The position numbers and the translations under genes were made by a program. Below, piece by piece: positions 1 to 11,262 of a DNA stretch of 64,000 nucleotides. Position 1 is the first letter of the stretch; each line of letters opens with the position of its first letter. The notes under the pieces were generated by a model that was not told where the DNA came from, did not search any database, and saw only the letters and a program-made list of their open reading frames with translations. Origin of the DNA: Thiobacillus sp. 0-1251 (GTDB lineage Bacteria > Pseudomonadota > Gammaproteobacteria > Burkholderiales > Thiobacillaceae); contig MKWL01000022.1 of assembly GCA_001899305.1 (NCBI GenBank), positions 62,001 to 126,000 of the forward strand, written 5' to 3'.

Positions 1-2
1 TC

Positions 3-1046
3 AAGGAAATGCTGGCGGCGATCCTGCGGGCGGAAGCCGGATCGGACGCCGCCGTGCTTCATACCGAAGGCAATCTCAACAACGACATCGGCCTGCCGCT
101 GATGCTGCTGCGCCTGCGCGAGTCGCATCAATACGCCGTACTGGAAATGGGCATGAACCATGCAGGCGAAATCGACTATCTGACGCGCCTGGCCGCGCCC
201 GATGTGGCAGTGGTCAACAACGCCCTGTCCGCGCACATCGGCTTTCTCGGTTCGATCGAGAATATCGCACGCGCCAAGGGCGAGATATTCAATGGCCTGT
301 CGGATGCCGGTATCGCGGTGTTCAACGCCGATGATCCGCATGCCTGGCTGTGGCGCGAAGCCAATGCGCACCGCTGCGTGATCGACTTCGGCATCAGGCA
401 GCCGGCTGCGGTGCGCGGGCACTACCAGCCGTGCGATTTCGGCTCGGTGCTGACCCTCGCGCTACCCAATGCCACACTGGAAATCAGCCTACAGCTGCCG
501 GGCGAGCACAACGCAATGAATGCGCTCGCCGCGGCGGCGGCCGCCTTTGCGCTCGACATCAGCCACCGCAGCATCGTCGCCGGGCTGTCGGGATTCGGCG
601 GCGTCAAGGGTCGCCTGCAGAAGAAGCCCGCACTGCACGGCAGCACCTTCATCGACGACACCTACAACGCCAATCCCGATTCGGTTAAGGCCGCATTGGC
701 CGTGCTGGCGCAACAGGCCGGCAAGAAAGTGCTGGTGCTGGGTGATATGGGCGAACTGGGCAGCGACGCCGCGGCGATGCACGCTCAGATCGGACAGGCG
801 GCACGCGAAGCCGGCGTCGACAGGTTGCTGGCGCTGGGCGAACTGACGAAGGAAACCGTCGGAGCCTTCGGCGCCGGGGCAATGCATTTCGAACGTATCC
901 AGGAACTGCTTGCCGAACTCGAAAACGCACTCACGCCCGACACCACCGTGCTGGTGAAAGGTTCGCGTTTCATGCAGATGGAACGCGTGGTCAACAGTTT
1001 TATGGAAGACCCGGCACCTCCGCAGCCGGGGCACGAGGGACACTGA
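3..1046 (+). CDS. murF: UDP-N-acetylmuramoyl-tripeptide--D-alanyl-D-alanine ligase, 5'-truncated by window
   Basis: MurF is the cytoplasmic ATP-dependent ligase that adds D-Ala-D-Ala to UDP-MurNAc-tripeptide, the last soluble step of peptidoglycan precursor synthesis. The frame is open from base 3 and begins inside the family, at the KEMLAAIL segment that follows the ATP-binding loop, so roughly the first 100 residues lie outside the window. Visible Mur-ligase features include the central-domain segment [10 protein letters not shown], then [10 protein letters not shown] and [15 protein letters not shown], and the C-terminal-domain segments [10 protein letters not shown] and LGDMGELG. It is the first visible gene of the dcw cluster and ends one base before mraY. 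The ATG at base 9 is internal and is not the real start. Confidence 0.95.
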   Translation, partial: KEMLAAILRAEAGSDAAVLHTEGNLNNDIGLPLMLLRLRESHQYAVLEMGMNHAGEIDYLTRLAAPDVAVVNNALSAHIGFLGSIENIARAKGEIFNGLSDAGIAVFNADDPHAWLWREANAHRCVIDFGIRQPAAVRGHYQPCDFGSVLTLALPNATLEISLQLPGEHNAMNALAAAAAAFALDISHRSIVAGLSGFGGVKGRLQKKPALHGSTFIDDTYNANPDSVKAALAVLAQQAGKKVLVLGDMGELGSDAAAMHAQIGQAAREAGVDRLLALGELTKETVGAFGAGAMHFERIQELLAELENALTPDTTVLVKGSRFMQMERVVNSFMEDPAPPQPGHEGH

Positions 1047-1047
1047 C

Positions 1048-2133
1048 ATGCTCCTGTGGCTGTTTCAGCATCTAGGCCAGGACGTTCGGGTATTCAACGT
1101 CTTCAACTACCTGACGCTGCGTGCCGTGCTGGCCACGCTCACCGCGCTGACGATCTCCTTCATCGTCGGCCCGGCCGTGATCCGCAAGCTCACTGCGCTG
1201 AAAATCGGCCAGTCGGTGCGCAGCGACGGCCCGCAAACCCATCTGGTCAAGGCCGGCACGCCGACCATGGGCGGCGCGTTGATCCTGGTCTCGGTCGCCG
1301 TGACCACGCTGCTGTGGGCGGACCTGTCCAACGACTATGTGTGGCTGGCCTTGCTTACCCTGCTGGGCTTCGGCGTCATCGGCTGGGTCGACGACTGGCG
1401 CAAGGTCGTCGAGAAGAACTCGCGCGGCCTGCCCTCGCGCTGGAAATATTTCTGGCAGTCGGTGATCGGCCTCGCGGTCGCGGCCTACCTGTGGCACACG
1501 GCCAGCCTGCCGGCGCACACCGAGCTCATCATTCCCTTCCTCAAGCACGCCACGGTTCCGTTGTCGGCGGTGGGCTTCATCGCGCTGACCTATTTCGTCA
1601 TTGTCGGCTCCAGCAACGCGGTCAACCTGACCGACGGCCTCGATGGCCTGGCAATCCTGCCGACCGTGATGGTGGCATCCGCCCTGGCGATCTTTGCCTA
1701 CGTCGCGGGCAACGCGGTGTTCTCGAAATACCTCGGCCTGCCGCACGTGCCCGGTGCGGGCGAGCTCGCGGTGTTCTGTTCGGCGATGGCGGGTGCGGGG
1801 CTGGCCTTCCTGTGGTTCAACGCCTATCCGGCGGAAGTGTTCATGGGCGACGTCGGCGCGCTGGCGCTGGGTGCGGCGCTCGGCGTGGTCGCCGTCATCG
1901 TGCGGCAGGAAATCATCCTCTTCATCATGTGCGGCGTGTTCGTGGTGGAAACCCTGTCGGTCATGGTGCAGGTTGCCTCGTTCAAACTCACCGGCAAACG
2001 CGTGTTCCGCATGGCGCCGATCCACCATCACTACGAACTGAAAGGCTGGAAGGAGAACCAGGTGGTGGTGCGTTTCTGGATCATCAGCATGATGCTGGTA
2101 CTGATCGGCCTGTCGAGCCTGAAACTGAGATGA
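1048..2133 (+). CDS. mraY: Phospho-N-acetylmuramoyl-pentapeptide-transferase
   Basis: MraY is a polytopic inner-membrane enzyme that transfers phospho-MurNAc-pentapeptide to undecaprenyl phosphate, making lipid I. The protein is 361 residues, the usual length, with about ten hydrophobic segments. Family signatures are GTPTMGG, the DDWRK loop, NLTDGLDGL, the metal-site segment [10 protein letters not shown] and the histidine-rich [13 protein letters not shown] loop. It follows murF by one base, and its stop overlaps the murD ATG (ATGA), so translational coupling is likely. Confidence 0.97.
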   Translation: MLLWLFQHLGQDVRVFNVFNYLTLRAVLATLTALTISFIVGPAVIRKLTALKIGQSVRSDGPQTHLVKAGTPTMGGALILVSVAVTTLLWADLSNDYVWLALLTLLGFGVIGWVDDWRKVVEKNSRGLPSRWKYFWQSVIGLAVAAYLWHTASLPAHTELIIPFLKHATVPLSAVGFIALTYFVIVGSSNAVNLTDGLDGLAILPTVMVASALAIFAYVAGNAVFSKYLGLPHVPGAGELAVFCSAMAGAGLAFLWFNAYPAEVFMGDVGALALGAALGVVAVIVRQEIILFIMCGVFVVETLSVMVQVASFKLTGKRVFRMAPIHHHYELKGWKENQVVVRFWIISMMLVLIGLSSLKLR

Positions 2134-3554
2134 ACTACGACAGCCTGAACCTTTCCGGCAAACAGGTCTTGGTGCTCGGCCTCGGCGACACCGGGCTGTC
2201 ATGCACCCGCTGGCTGGCGGCGCGTGGCGCCCAGGTGAGCGTGGCCGACAGCCGCGCGACGCCGCCGCATGCTGCGCGTCTGGCGGAATGGTTGCCGCAG
2301 GTGCCGCTCTTTACCGGTCCGTTCGACGATGCCCGCTTACTGGCGGCCGACATGCTGGTGCTCAGCCCGGGCGTGCCGTTGGCCGAACCGGCCGTCGCGC
2401 GTGCCGTCGCTGCAGGCGTCGAAGTGGTGGGTGATGTGGAGCTGTTCGCTCGCGCGATCCATGCACTCAACACCGAGCGTGCCGCGTCGACCGATTCAAG
2501 CGGCCCGATGCGGGTGATCGCCATCACCGGCAGCAACGGCAAGAGCACCGTCACCTCGATGTGCGGCGACATGTGTCGCACGGCTGGGCTGACCACTTGC
2601 GTGGCCGGCAATATCGGCCTGCCGGTGCTGGATGCACTGGCCGAGATCGAACAAGGCATCGCCCCTGCACCCCAGGTGTGGGTACTGGAATTATCGAGCT
2701 TCCAGCTCGAGACGACCACCAGCCTCAATGCCGATGCCGCCACGGTGCTCAACGTGTCGGAAGACCACATGGATCGCTATCCCGACATGGACGCTTACGC
2801 CGCTGCCAAGGCACGCATCTATGACGGCGTCGGCGTGCAGGTGGTGAACCGCGACGATGCACGCAGCCTCGCCATGGCACGACCCGGCCGCCACGTGGTC
2901 AGCTTCGGTCTGGATCGCTGCCCGAGGGGAGAGAACTTCGGTTTGTGCGAGGACGAGCTCTGCCTGGGCGGCGACATGCTGATGCCCTTGTCCGCGCTGC
3001 CGGTGGCCGGGCTGCACAACGCGGCCAATGCGCTGGCGGCCCTGGCGCTGACCCGCGCGCTGGATTTACCGATGGAGGCCTTGTTGCGCGGTCTGTTGCA
3101 TTTCAAGGGACTGCCGCACCGGGTGGAAAAAGTCGCCGAGATCGAGGGGGTGACCTACTACGACGACTCGAAAGGCACCAATGTCGGCGCCACCGAGGCC
3201 GCGCTGTATGGCATGGGCAATCGCAAGGCAGTGGTGATCCTGGGCGGCGACGGCAAGGGGCAGGATTTCAGCCCGCTCAAGGGGGCAGTGGAAGCCAATG
3301 CCCGGGCCGTGGTGCTGATCGGGCGCGACGCCCCGCTGATCGATGCCGCCATCGCAGGCTGTGGCGTCGACGTCTATGCGGCCGCGAGTCTTGCCGATGC
3401 GGTAGGCCAGGCGCAGCGTCTCGCCCATCCCGGCGATGCCGTCCTGCTGTCGCCCGCCTGCGCCAGCTTCGATATGTTCCGCAACTACGTTCATCGCGCC
3501 GAAGTGTTCGTCGCCGCCGTGAACAAGCTGGCGGCTGAAAGGGCGGCGAACTGA
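2130..3554 (+). CDS. murD: UDP-N-acetylmuramoyl-L-alanine--D-glutamate ligase
   Basis: MurD adds D-glutamate to UDP-MurNAc-L-Ala in the cytoplasm. The chosen ATG overlaps the mraY stop and gives 474 residues beginning [19 protein letters not shown]. This fits the family; the frame stays open far upstream through mraY, but that extension is a shadow. The N-terminal Rossmann-like domain (GLGDTGLSC) is followed by the ATP loop [13 protein letters not shown] near residue 130 and by the C-terminal segments LPHRVEKV and [11 protein letters not shown]. Its stop overlaps the ftsW start (TGATG). Confidence 0.96.
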   Translation: MNYDSLNLSGKQVLVLGLGDTGLSCTRWLAARGAQVSVADSRATPPHAARLAEWLPQVPLFTGPFDDARLLAADMLVLSPGVPLAEPAVARAVAAGVEVVGDVELFARAIHALNTERAASTDSSGPMRVIAITGSNGKSTVTSMCGDMCRTAGLTTCVAGNIGLPVLDALAEIEQGIAPAPQVWVLELSSFQLETTTSLNADAATVLNVSEDHMDRYPDMDAYAAAKARIYDGVGVQVVNRDDARSLAMARPGRHVVSFGLDRCPRGENFGLCEDELCLGGDMLMPLSALPVAGLHNAANALAALALTRALDLPMEALLRGLLHFKGLPHRVEKVAEIEGVTYYDDSKGTNVGATEAALYGMGNRKAVVILGGDGKGQDFSPLKGAVEANARAVVLIGRDAPLIDAAIAGCGVDVYAAASLADAVGQAQRLAHPGDAVLLSPACASFDMFRNYVHRAEVFVAAVNKLAAERAAN

Positions 3555-4711
3555 TGCTCTATGCCGCGCGTGCGCCCAAACCCAGTGCCGAGCTCGATTT
3601 CAGCCTGCTGTGGCTGGCCATGGGCCTGCTGGCGATCGGCCTGGTGATGGTCTATTCCGCGTCGATTGCGATCGCCGAAGCCGCTCGTTATACCCATCAC
3701 AACGGCGAGTACTACCTGCTGCGGCAGGGCATCTTCATCGCCATGGGCGTCGGGGTCGGCATCGCCGCGTTCCGGGTGCCGATGCGCGTGTGGCAGCAGG
3801 CAGCTCCCTATCTCTTTCTGGCCGGCCTGCTGTTGCTGGTGGTCGTGCTGATCCCGCATATCGGTCGAGAGGTCAACGGCAGCCGGCGCTGGATTCCGCT
3901 CGGTTTTGCCAACCTGCAGCCCTCGGAACTGATGAAGTTCCTTGCCGTGTTGTATGCGGCCGACTACACCACGCGCAAGGCCGCCTTCATGCATGACTTC
4001 AAGAAGGGGTTTCTGCCGATGGCCGCGGTGATGATGCTGGCCGGTGCCCTGTTGCTGCGCGAGCCGGATTTCGGCGCCTTCGTCGTCATCGTCTCGATCG
4101 CCATGGGCATTCTGTTTCTCGGCGGTCTCAACTGGAAGGTATTCGCTGGACTGGTGGTGGTGCTGCTGGTCGGGTTTGCTCTCCTGATCCTGACCTCGCC
4201 GTATCGCCTGCAGCGCGTGCTCGGCTTCATGGATCCGTTCGCCGACCCGTATGGCAAGGGTTACCAGCTGTCGCACGCCCTGATCGCCTTCGGTCGTGGC
4301 GAGTGGCTGGGCCTGGGCCTGGGCGGCAGCATCGAAAAACTGTTCTACCTGCCGGAGGCGCACACCGATTTCCTGATGGCCGTGATCGCCGAGGAGTTCG
4401 GTTTCGTCGGCGTCGTCGTGGTAATCGGTCTGTTTGGCTGGCTCATCGTCAAGGCCTTCCTGATCGGCCACCGTGCAGCCCAGCTCGAGCGCAATTTCTG
4501 TGCACTGGTGGCGCAGGGCATCGGGATCTGGATCGGTGTGCAGGCGCTCATCAACATGGGCGTGAACGTCGGCCTTCTGCCCACCAAGGGTCTCACGCTG
4601 CCTTTCCTGTCGTTCGGCGGCAGCGGCATCATCGCCAACTGCCTGGCGGTCGCCATCCTGTTGCGCATCGACTGGGAACACCGGCAGATGATGCGGGGAA
4701 AAACCTTCTGA
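3554..4711 (+). CDS. ftsW: Septal peptidoglycan polymerase FtsW (SEDS family)
   Basis: FtsW is the SEDS-family glycosyltransferase of the divisome. It polymerises lipid II at the septum together with FtsI and sits in the inner membrane. The 385-residue product has about ten membrane spans. SEDS signatures include [25 protein letters not shown] and the terminal PFLSFGGSG segment. The start overlaps the murD stop and the stop overlaps the murG start. Both neighbours act on the same lipid-linked substrate. Confidence 0.95.
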   Translation: MLYAARAPKPSAELDFSLLWLAMGLLAIGLVMVYSASIAIAEAARYTHHNGEYYLLRQGIFIAMGVGVGIAAFRVPMRVWQQAAPYLFLAGLLLLVVVLIPHIGREVNGSRRWIPLGFANLQPSELMKFLAVLYAADYTTRKAAFMHDFKKGFLPMAAVMMLAGALLLREPDFGAFVVIVSIAMGILFLGGLNWKVFAGLVVVLLVGFALLILTSPYRLQRVLGFMDPFADPYGKGYQLSHALIAFGRGEWLGLGLGGSIEKLFYLPEAHTDFLMAVIAEEFGFVGVVVVIGLFGWLIVKAFLIGHRAAQLERNFCALVAQGIGIWIGVQALINMGVNVGLLPTKGLTLPFLSFGGSGIIANCLAVAILLRIDWEHRQMMRGKTF

Positions 4712-5835
4712 TGGCCGCCCTGAACCGTACGCTCATGGTCATGGCCGGCGGCACCGGCGGTCACGTCTACCCGGCGCTTGCGGTGGCCGACGCGCTGCGC
4801 GCGCGCGGCTGGGAGGTATTCTGGCTCGGTACGCGCGCCGGGCTGGAAGCGCGCGTAGTCCCGGCGGCGGGCATCGACATGGTGTGGGTCAGCATGGGGG
4901 GCGTGCGTGGCAAGGGCCTGCTGAAAAAACTGCTGTTGCCGGCCACCCTGCTGGTCGCCTTCTGGCAGAGCCTTGTCGCCATCCTCAAGCGCCGCCCCGA
5001 TGTCGTGCTCGGCATGGGCGGTTATACCGCCTTCCCCGGCGGCATGATGGCGAGCCTGCTCAACCGGCCCCTGGTCATCCACGAACAGAATTCGATCGGC
5101 GGCCTCACCAACCGGGTGCTGGCTTGTCTTGCAGACCGTGTGCTGACGGCTTTTCCCAAGGTATTCACTCATACGCACGACAAACCGATCCCATGCCGTC
5201 ATGTGACGAGCGAATGGGTGGGTAACCCAGTACGGAGCGACATTGTCGCTCTGGCAAACGAGCAGCGCACCGACATTGCCGCCGCCACGCCGATGGCGCA
5301 CAGCGGACCGCTACGCCTGCTGGTGGTCGGCGGCAGTCTCGGCGCACAGGCCCTGAACGAACGGGTCCCGCAGGCGCTGGCCCTGCTGCCTGCGGACCAG
5401 CGTCCGCAGGTCGTCCATCAGTCCGGCCGTCAGCACCTGGATGCGTTGCGTACGAACTATGCCGCCGCCGGCGTCGAGGCCGAGGTGCGCGATTACATCG
5501 AGGACATGGCTGCCGCCTATCGCGACTGTGATTTCGCCATCTGCCGTGCCGGTGCGATGACCGTGGCCGAACTGGCCTGTGCCGGTGTGCCTGCGGTGCT
5601 GGTGCCTTTCCCCTTTGCGGTGGACGACCACCAGACCGGCAACGCCGAGTTTCTGTCCGATGCCGGTGCAGCTTGGCTGATGCAACAAAAGGACCTGAGT
5701 GCGGAAAAGCTGGCCGCGCTGATCGGAAGCCTCGACCGCGCCACACTCGCCGTCATGTCGGACAAAGCCCGGCAACTGGCCAAGCCCGATGCCACGGCTC
5801 GCGTCGCCGATATTTGCGAGGCACTTGCCAAATGA
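4711..5835 (+). CDS. murG: UDP-GlcNAc--lipid I N-acetylglucosaminyltransferase
   Basis: MurG is the peripheral membrane glycosyltransferase that converts lipid I to lipid II on the cytoplasmic face. The ATG overlapping the ftsW stop gives 374 residues with the family N-terminus [17 protein letters not shown]. The GT28 features [36 protein letters not shown] and, near the C-terminus, [11 protein letters not shown] are all present. The stop overlaps the murC start (ATGA). Confidence 0.96.
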   Translation: MAALNRTLMVMAGGTGGHVYPALAVADALRARGWEVFWLGTRAGLEARVVPAAGIDMVWVSMGGVRGKGLLKKLLLPATLLVAFWQSLVAILKRRPDVVLGMGGYTAFPGGMMASLLNRPLVIHEQNSIGGLTNRVLACLADRVLTAFPKVFTHTHDKPIPCRHVTSEWVGNPVRSDIVALANEQRTDIAAATPMAHSGPLRLLVVGGSLGAQALNERVPQALALLPADQRPQVVHQSGRQHLDALRTNYAAAGVEAEVRDYIEDMAAAYRDCDFAICRAGAMTVAELACAGVPAVLVPFPFAVDDHQTGNAEFLSDAGAAWLMQQKDLSAEKLAALIGSLDRATLAVMSDKARQLAKPDATARVADICEALAK

Positions 5836-7241
5836 AACACGCCGTCAAGCACATCCATTTCGTGGGCATTGGTGGAGTCGGCATGAGCGGTATCGCCGAA
5901 GTGCTGCTGAACCTGGGTTATAGCGTGTCGGGCTCGGACCTGGCCGACAACGCGGTGACGCAGCGGCTGGCCGGACTGGGCGCGCGCATCCATCGCGGCC
6001 ATGCGGCGGAGAATATCGTCGACGCCGATGCTGTCGTCACTTCGACCGCAGTACAGGAAGACAACCCCGAGGTCATCGCTGCGCGCGAGAAGAAGATTCC
6101 CATCGTGCCGCGCGCACTGATGCTGGCCGAACTGATGCGGCTGCAGCGCGGCATTGCGATCGCCGGCACGCACGGCAAGACCACCACCACCAGCCTGGTT
6201 GCCAGCATTCTCGGCGAAGCCGGCATGGACCCGACCTACGTCATCGGCGGCAAGCTCACTGCCGCCGGCACCAACGCGCGACTCGGCAAGGGCGATTTCC
6301 TGGTGGCCGAGGCCGACGAGTCCGATGCCTCCTTCCTTTACCTCACGCCGGTGATCGCGATCGTCACCAACATCGACGCCGATCACATGGATACCTATGG
6401 CCATGATTTCGAGCGCCTGAAAACCGCCTTCGTCGACTTCTGCCAGCGGCTCCCCTTCTACGGTATGGCGGTGCTGTGCATCGACGATCCGCACGTGCGC
6501 GAGATCCTGCCGCGCATCACCAAGCCGATCACCACCTACGGTCTGGACGAGTCGGCGCAGGTGCGTGCGGTCAATCCGCGCTTCGAGCGCGGCCAGATGC
6601 GTTTCACGGTCAAGCGCGAAGGCATGGCCGATCTCGACGTGATGCTGAATCACCCGGGCATGCACAACGTGCTGAATGCGCTGGCGGCGATTGCCGTGGC
6701 GAGCGAAGTCGGTGCCGATGATGCCGCCATCGTCAAGGCGCTTGCCGAGTTCCATGGCGTGGGCCGCCGCTTCCAGCGTTACGGCGAGTTGTCCGCGAAG
6801 GATGGCGGGAAGTATTGCCTGGTCGACGACTACGGCCATCATCCGGTCGAGATGGCCGCCACGCTTGCCGCAGCGCGCGGCGCCTTTCCCGGCCGGCGTC
6901 TGGTGCTGGTGTTCCAGCCACATCGTTTCACGCGCACGCGCGACTGCTTCGAGGATTTCGTGAAAGTGCTGTCGGAAACCGACGTGCTGGTGTTGACCGA
7001 GGTGTACCCGGCAGGCGAGGCCCCCATCGTGGCGGCCGATGGCCGCGCGCTGGCGCGCGCGGTGCGGGTGGCAGGCAAGGTCGAGCCGGTGTTCGTGGAA
7101 AACGTGACCGATGTCCCTGCCACGGTGCGCGATCTCGCGCAGGCGGGCGACGTGGTGCTGGTGATGGGAGCCGGCAGTATCGGCCAGGTGGCGCCCGCAC
7201 TGGGTTCGGAATCCGCCGGGAGGACAAACCATGCGGCATGA
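5832..7241 (+). CDS. murC: UDP-N-acetylmuramate--L-alanine ligase
   Basis: MurC adds L-alanine to UDP-MurNAc, the first amino-acid step of the peptide stem. The product is 469 residues and starts [20 protein letters not shown]. The ATP loop [11 protein letters not shown] lies near residue 115, followed by [11 protein letters not shown] and the C-terminal-domain segment DDYGHHPVE. It overlaps murG at the 5' end and murB by 11 bases at the 3' end. Confidence 0.96.
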   Translation: MKHAVKHIHFVGIGGVGMSGIAEVLLNLGYSVSGSDLADNAVTQRLAGLGARIHRGHAAENIVDADAVVTSTAVQEDNPEVIAAREKKIPIVPRALMLAELMRLQRGIAIAGTHGKTTTTSLVASILGEAGMDPTYVIGGKLTAAGTNARLGKGDFLVAEADESDASFLYLTPVIAIVTNIDADHMDTYGHDFERLKTAFVDFCQRLPFYGMAVLCIDDPHVREILPRITKPITTYGLDESAQVRAVNPRFERGQMRFTVKREGMADLDVMLNHPGMHNVLNALAAIAVASEVGADDAAIVKALAEFHGVGRRFQRYGELSAKDGGKYCLVDDYGHHPVEMAATLAAARGAFPGRRLVLVFQPHRFTRTRDCFEDFVKVLSETDVLVLTEVYPAGEAPIVAADGRALARAVRVAGKVEPVFVENVTDVPATVRDLAQAGDVVLVMGAGSIGQVAPALGSESAGRTNHAA

Positions 7242-8205
7242 CTACCGCATGAGCGAAGTCGACATGGCGGGCGGGGGCGCACCCGTCCTGCGCGGGCACT
7301 TCCTCTACAACGAACCGATGAAGAAGCATGTGTCGTGGCGCGCTGGCGGTGCCGCGCAACGCGTCTACATTCCGGCCGATCTCGAGGATCTGACCTGGCT
7401 GGTCCGTTCGGTCCCGGCGCACGAAAGCGTTCACATGGTGGGCTTGGGCAGCAATCTGCTGGTGCGTGACGGCGGGGTCGCCGGCGTGGTGATCTTGTTG
7501 CACGGCGTGCTGAGAAAACTGGCCATCGAAAGCCGTACGCATGGATTGCCGCCGGCACCGGCAGATGTCGACACCGCCTTGGTGTACGCCCAGGCAGGCG
7601 TCGCCTCGCCCAAGCTGGCACGTTTTGCCGCCAACCACGATCTCGTCGGCGGCGAGTTCTGGGCCGGCATTCCGGGCACCGTCGGCGGTGCCATCGCCAT
7701 GAACGCCGGCTGCTACGGCAGCGAAACCTGGGACAAGCTGGTGCAGGTACAAACCCTGGATCGCGATGGCCAGTTGAACGAACGGTTGCCGGATGAATAT
7801 GTGACCGGCTACCGCCATGTCGCGCTGAAGCTTCCGCATCAGGAATGGTTCATCGGCGGCTGGTTCCGCCTCACGCGTGGCGATGGCGCGGCTTCGCGCG
7901 AAATCATCAAGGACTTGCTGAAAAAACGCATTGCCTCGCAGCCGCTGAATCTGCCCAACGCCGGTTCGGTGTTCCGCAATCCCCCTGGCGACTATGCGGC
8001 CCGGCTGGTCGAGACCTGTGGCCTCAAGGGTTTCAGGATCGGTGGCGCGCAGGTGTCGACCAAGCATGCCAACTTCATCGTCAATACAGGCAACGCCACG
8101 GCAGCCGACATCGAGCGACTGATCGAGCATGTGGAAGAGACCGTGGAGACGCGCACCAATGTGCGGTTGATCCGCGAAGTGAGAATTATTGGAGAACGTC
8201 TGTGA
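7231..8205 (+). CDS. murB: UDP-N-acetylenolpyruvoylglucosamine reductase
   Basis: MurB is the FAD- and NADPH-dependent reductase that makes UDP-MurNAc. The FAD-binding PCMH-type domain shows [24 protein letters not shown] and [18 protein letters not shown]; the catalytic region has [11 protein letters not shown]. The length is 324 residues from the ATG at 7231, which overlaps the end of murC. A second in-frame ATG at 7249 would give 318 residues, so the exact start is uncertain. Confidence 0.95.
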   Translation: MRHDYRMSEVDMAGGGAPVLRGHFLYNEPMKKHVSWRAGGAAQRVYIPADLEDLTWLVRSVPAHESVHMVGLGSNLLVRDGGVAGVVILLHGVLRKLAIESRTHGLPPAPADVDTALVYAQAGVASPKLARFAANHDLVGGEFWAGIPGTVGGAIAMNAGCYGSETWDKLVQVQTLDRDGQLNERLPDEYVTGYRHVALKLPHQEWFIGGWFRLTRGDGAASREIIKDLLKKRIASQPLNLPNAGSVFRNPPGDYAARLVETCGLKGFRIGGAQVSTKHANFIVNTGNATAADIERLIEHVEETVETRTNVRLIREVRIIGERL

Positions 8206-9131
8206 GCACGATCGTATCGGCGAAGGCATTCGGAAAAGTCGCCGTGATGCTGGGCGGCACGTCGGCGGAACGGCCGGTGTCGCTCAATAGCGGCGCAGCG
8301 GTGCTGGCTGCGCTGGCCCGACAGGGGGTCGATGCGCACGCATTCGACCCGGCGAACCGTAATCTCGGAGATCTCATCACAGGTGAGTTCGACCGGGTCT
8401 TCATCGCGCTGCACGGGCGCTACGGCGAGGATGGGTGCATGCAGGGCGCACTCGAACTGCTGGGCATTCCCTATACCGGCAGCGGCGTGATGGCGTCGGC
8501 CATCGGCATGGACAAGTGGCGTACCAAGCTGTTGTGGCGCGCCGCCGGACTGCCGACTGCCGACTGGGACATTCTCACCGCGGCCAGCGATTTTGTCGCA
8601 GCGGAAAAGAAGCTGGGCCTGCCCATTTTCGTGAAGCCCGCCCGTGAGGGGTCGAGCATCGGCATGAGCAAGGTGACCGAGCCGGGTACGCTGAAGGCGG
8701 CCTATGAGACCGCCGCCGAACACGACACATTGGTGCTGGCCGAGAAGTTCATCGACGGCGCCGAATTCACCGTCGGCATCCTCGGCGAGACCGCCTTGCC
8801 GCTAATCCGCCTGGAGCCCGCGAAAGACAAGGCCTTCTACGACTTCGAAGCCAAATACCTGCGCAACGATACCCAATATCACTGCCCGGCTGGGCTCCCG
8901 GAGATGCAGGAAATGGCGTTGCGGAAATTGGCGCTCGACGCTTTCCGCCTGGTCGGCGGGCGCGGCTGGGGACGGGTCGACGTCATGCTGGACAGCCTCG
9001 GCAACCCCTACCTGCTGGAGGTGAATACCTCGCCCGGCATGACCGACCACAGCCTGGTGCCGATGGCCGCGCGCGTCGCCGGCCTGGATTTCGACGCCCT
9101 GTGCATGAAGATACTGGAGCAGACGCTGTGA
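8202..9131 (+). CDS. ddlB: D-alanine--D-alanine ligase
   Basis: DdlB is an ATP-grasp ligase that makes the D-Ala-D-Ala used by MurF. The GTG start overlaps the murB stop (GTGA) and gives 309 residues, typical of DdlB. Signatures are [17 protein letters not shown] near the N-terminus, [12 protein letters not shown], the ATP-grasp segment [15 protein letters not shown], and the C-terminal catalytic segment [16 protein letters not shown]. An ATG at 8247 would cut into the conserved GGTSAE region, so GTG is preferred. Confidence 0.95.
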   Translation: MSTIVSAKAFGKVAVMLGGTSAERPVSLNSGAAVLAALARQGVDAHAFDPANRNLGDLITGEFDRVFIALHGRYGEDGCMQGALELLGIPYTGSGVMASAIGMDKWRTKLLWRAAGLPTADWDILTAASDFVAAEKKLGLPIFVKPAREGSSIGMSKVTEPGTLKAAYETAAEHDTLVLAEKFIDGAEFTVGILGETALPLIRLEPAKDKAFYDFEAKYLRNDTQYHCPAGLPEMQEMALRKLALDAFRLVGGRGWGRVDVMLDSLGNPYLLEVNTSPGMTDHSLVPMAARVAGLDFDALCMKILEQTL

Positions 9132-9892
9132 CGTCTCCGGAACTCGCCGCCCATCCGCTGTCGCAGGTCGCCCGTGTGCTGACCTGGGGCGCGCTCGGGC
9201 TGCTGGCCTACGGCGCCGCCAGCTGGGTGGCTGCGCAGCCGTGGTTCGCCCTGCACACCATCGAGGTGAAAACGCCGGTCGCGCACGTCACCGAGGCGCA
9301 GATCCGGCTGGTGGCGGAGCGGCAGGTGCGCGGCACCTTCTTCACCGTCGATCTCGAACGCGTGCGCAACAGCCTGGAAAAACTGCCCTGGGTGCGCGAA
9401 GCGCGCGTGGAGCGTCGCTGGCCCGATACGCTGGTGGTGTCGCTCACCGAACATGTGCCGCTGGCACGCTGGAACGACGATGCCCTGGTGAGCGAGACCG
9501 GCGAAGTGTTTGGTGCCGCTGTGTCCACCAAGCTGCCGCGCCTTGTCGGCCCCGAGGGCAGCAGCACCGAAGTGGTCGCGACGTACCGCCGCTATCAGGC
9601 GGCGCTGGCTCCCCTAGGCATGACGATAGACGAATTGCGGCTGTCACCGCGCCGCGCCTGGCGTGTGCGCCTCGACAACGGCATGCAGCTGGCGCTTGGC
9701 CGGATGCAGACCGACAAGCGGCTGGCGCGTTTCGTCGCCCTGTATCCGCGCCTGTTCGGCCCGCAGCCGGCAAAGGACGGGCAGGCTGCGGCCACCCCTC
9801 CCATCCCGCTGATGGTTGACCTGCGCTACACCGACGGCTTCGCCGTGCGCATGCCGAACGGCGTGACCCCTTTTAAATCGAGTGAAACATGA
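9128..9892 (+). CDS. ftsQ: Cell division protein FtsQ
   Basis: FtsQ is a bitopic inner-membrane divisome protein that links early and late division proteins. A GTG overlapping the ddlB stop gives 254 residues. There is one membrane segment at about residues 17-38 ([19 protein letters not shown]), then a periplasmic POTRA domain ([35 protein letters not shown]) and the FtsQ beta domain. A frame-consistent start at 9101 would run deep into ddlB without reason. Confidence 0.93.
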   Translation: MTSPELAAHPLSQVARVLTWGALGLLAYGAASWVAAQPWFALHTIEVKTPVAHVTEAQIRLVAERQVRGTFFTVDLERVRNSLEKLPWVREARVERRWPDTLVVSLTEHVPLARWNDDALVSETGEVFGAAVSTKLPRLVGPEGSSTEVVATYRRYQAALAPLGMTIDELRLSPRRAWRVRLDNGMQLALGRMQTDKRLARFVALYPRLFGPQPAKDGQAAATPPIPLMVDLRYTDGFAVRMPNGVTPFKSSET

Positions 9893-9904
9893 GTGCACCG
9901 CAAC

Positions 9905-11140
9905 ATGAGTAAGCCAAGAGATCCCAAAAACCTCGTCGTCGGTCTCGACATCGGCACCTCCAAGATCGTCTGCATCGTTGCCGAGATCAACGACGAGGGC
10001 ATGCTCGAGGTCATCGGCATGGGCACGCATCCGTCGCGCGGCCTGCGCCGTGGCGTGGTGGTCAACATCGAAGCCACCGTCAACGCCATCCAGCGCGCGC
10101 TGGAGGAGGCCGAGCTGATGGCCGACTGCAAGATCCGCGAGGTGTACACCGGCATCGCCGGCAGCCACATCAAGAGCTTCAACTCGCACGGCATGTTCGC
10201 CATCAAGGACAAGGAAATCAGCCAGATGGACGTCGACCGCGTGGTGGAAACCGCGCGTGCGGTGAACATCCCGACCGATCAGCAGATCCTGCACACCATC
10301 CCGCAGGAATTCATCGTCGACGGCCAGGAAGACGTGCGCGATCCGCTCGGCATGAGCGCGGTGCGCCTGGAGGTGAAGGTGCACATCGTCACCGGCGCGG
10401 TGTCGGCGGCGCAGAACATCATCAAATGCGTACGCCGCTGCGGGATCGAAGTAGCCGACCTGGTGCTGCAGCCGCTGGCCAGCGCGATGGCGGTGCTGAC
10501 CGAGGACGAGAAGGAACTCGGCGTGTGCCTGGTCGACATCGGCGGCGGCACCACCGACATCGCGGTGTTCACCAACGGTGCCATCCGCCATACCGCGGTG
10601 ATTCCGGTGGCGGGCGACCAGGTCAACAACGACATCGCGGTGGCGTTGCGCACGCCGCCGAAGGAGGCCGAGGACATCAAGGTGCAATACGGCTGCGCCT
10701 TGCGCCAGCTGGCCGACGCGCGCGACATGATCGAAGTGCCCGGCATCGGCGACCGTCCGCCACGGACGCTGTCCCGCCAGACGCTGGCCGAATTCATCGA
10801 ACCGCGCATGGAAGAGCTGTATTCGCTGGTGCAGGCCGAATTGCGCCGTAGCGGATTCGAGGAACTGCTGTCGTCCGGCATCGTCATTACCGGCGGCTCG
10901 GCGGCGATGCAGGGCATGGTCGAGCTCGGCGAAGAGGTCTTCCACATGCCGGTGCGGATGGGGTGGCCGCGTTATGAAGGCGCGCTGTCGGACGTCATGC
11001 GCAATCCGCGTTATGCCACTTGCATGGGCCTGTTGATGGCCGGCCTGGAAGCGCGCGGGCGCGATGCGCCGAAGTTGTCCAGCGGCAACTTCAAGGACAT
11101 TTTTGAACGCATGAAGAGCTGGTTCAAGGGGAATTTTTGA
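9905..11140 (+). CDS. ftsA: Cell division protein FtsA
   Basis: FtsA is the actin-like ATPase that tethers FtsZ to the membrane. From the ATG at 9905 the product is 411 residues beginning MSKPRDPKNLVVGLDIGTSK. Actin-fold features include the phosphate-1 loop GLDIGTSKI, the phosphate-2 segment LVDIGGGTTDIAVF and ITGGSAAMQGM. The C-terminal end FERMKSWFKGNF is the expected amphipathic membrane-targeting helix. A GTG at 9893 immediately after the ftsQ stop could add four residues. Confidence 0.96.
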   Translation: MSKPRDPKNLVVGLDIGTSKIVCIVAEINDEGMLEVIGMGTHPSRGLRRGVVVNIEATVNAIQRALEEAELMADCKIREVYTGIAGSHIKSFNSHGMFAIKDKEISQMDVDRVVETARAVNIPTDQQILHTIPQEFIVDGQEDVRDPLGMSAVRLEVKVHIVTGAVSAAQNIIKCVRRCGIEVADLVLQPLASAMAVLTEDEKELGVCLVDIGGGTTDIAVFTNGAIRHTAVIPVAGDQVNNDIAVALRTPPKEAEDIKVQYGCALRQLADARDMIEVPGIGDRPPRTLSRQTLAEFIEPRMEELYSLVQAELRRSGFEELLSSGIVITGGSAAMQGMVELGEEVFHMPVRMGWPRYEGALSDVMRNPRYATCMGLLMAGLEARGRDAPKLSSGNFKDIFERMKSWFKGNF

Positions 11141-11262
11141 CGCCGTGCGAACGACGTTGAAACGGTATTTGGCGGTGGTGTCGGGTGTATCGGTACATCG
11201 AGGCAAACACGCCAAAGGATTTTCGAGTGTGGTTTTTGATTGGGCAAAAAGGAGGAAGCAAT

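Noticed and set aside
1056-2129. Upstream in-frame extension of murD through mraY
   Set aside because: Low-complexity shadow sequence; the ATG overlapping the mraY stop gives the normal MurD length and N-terminus.
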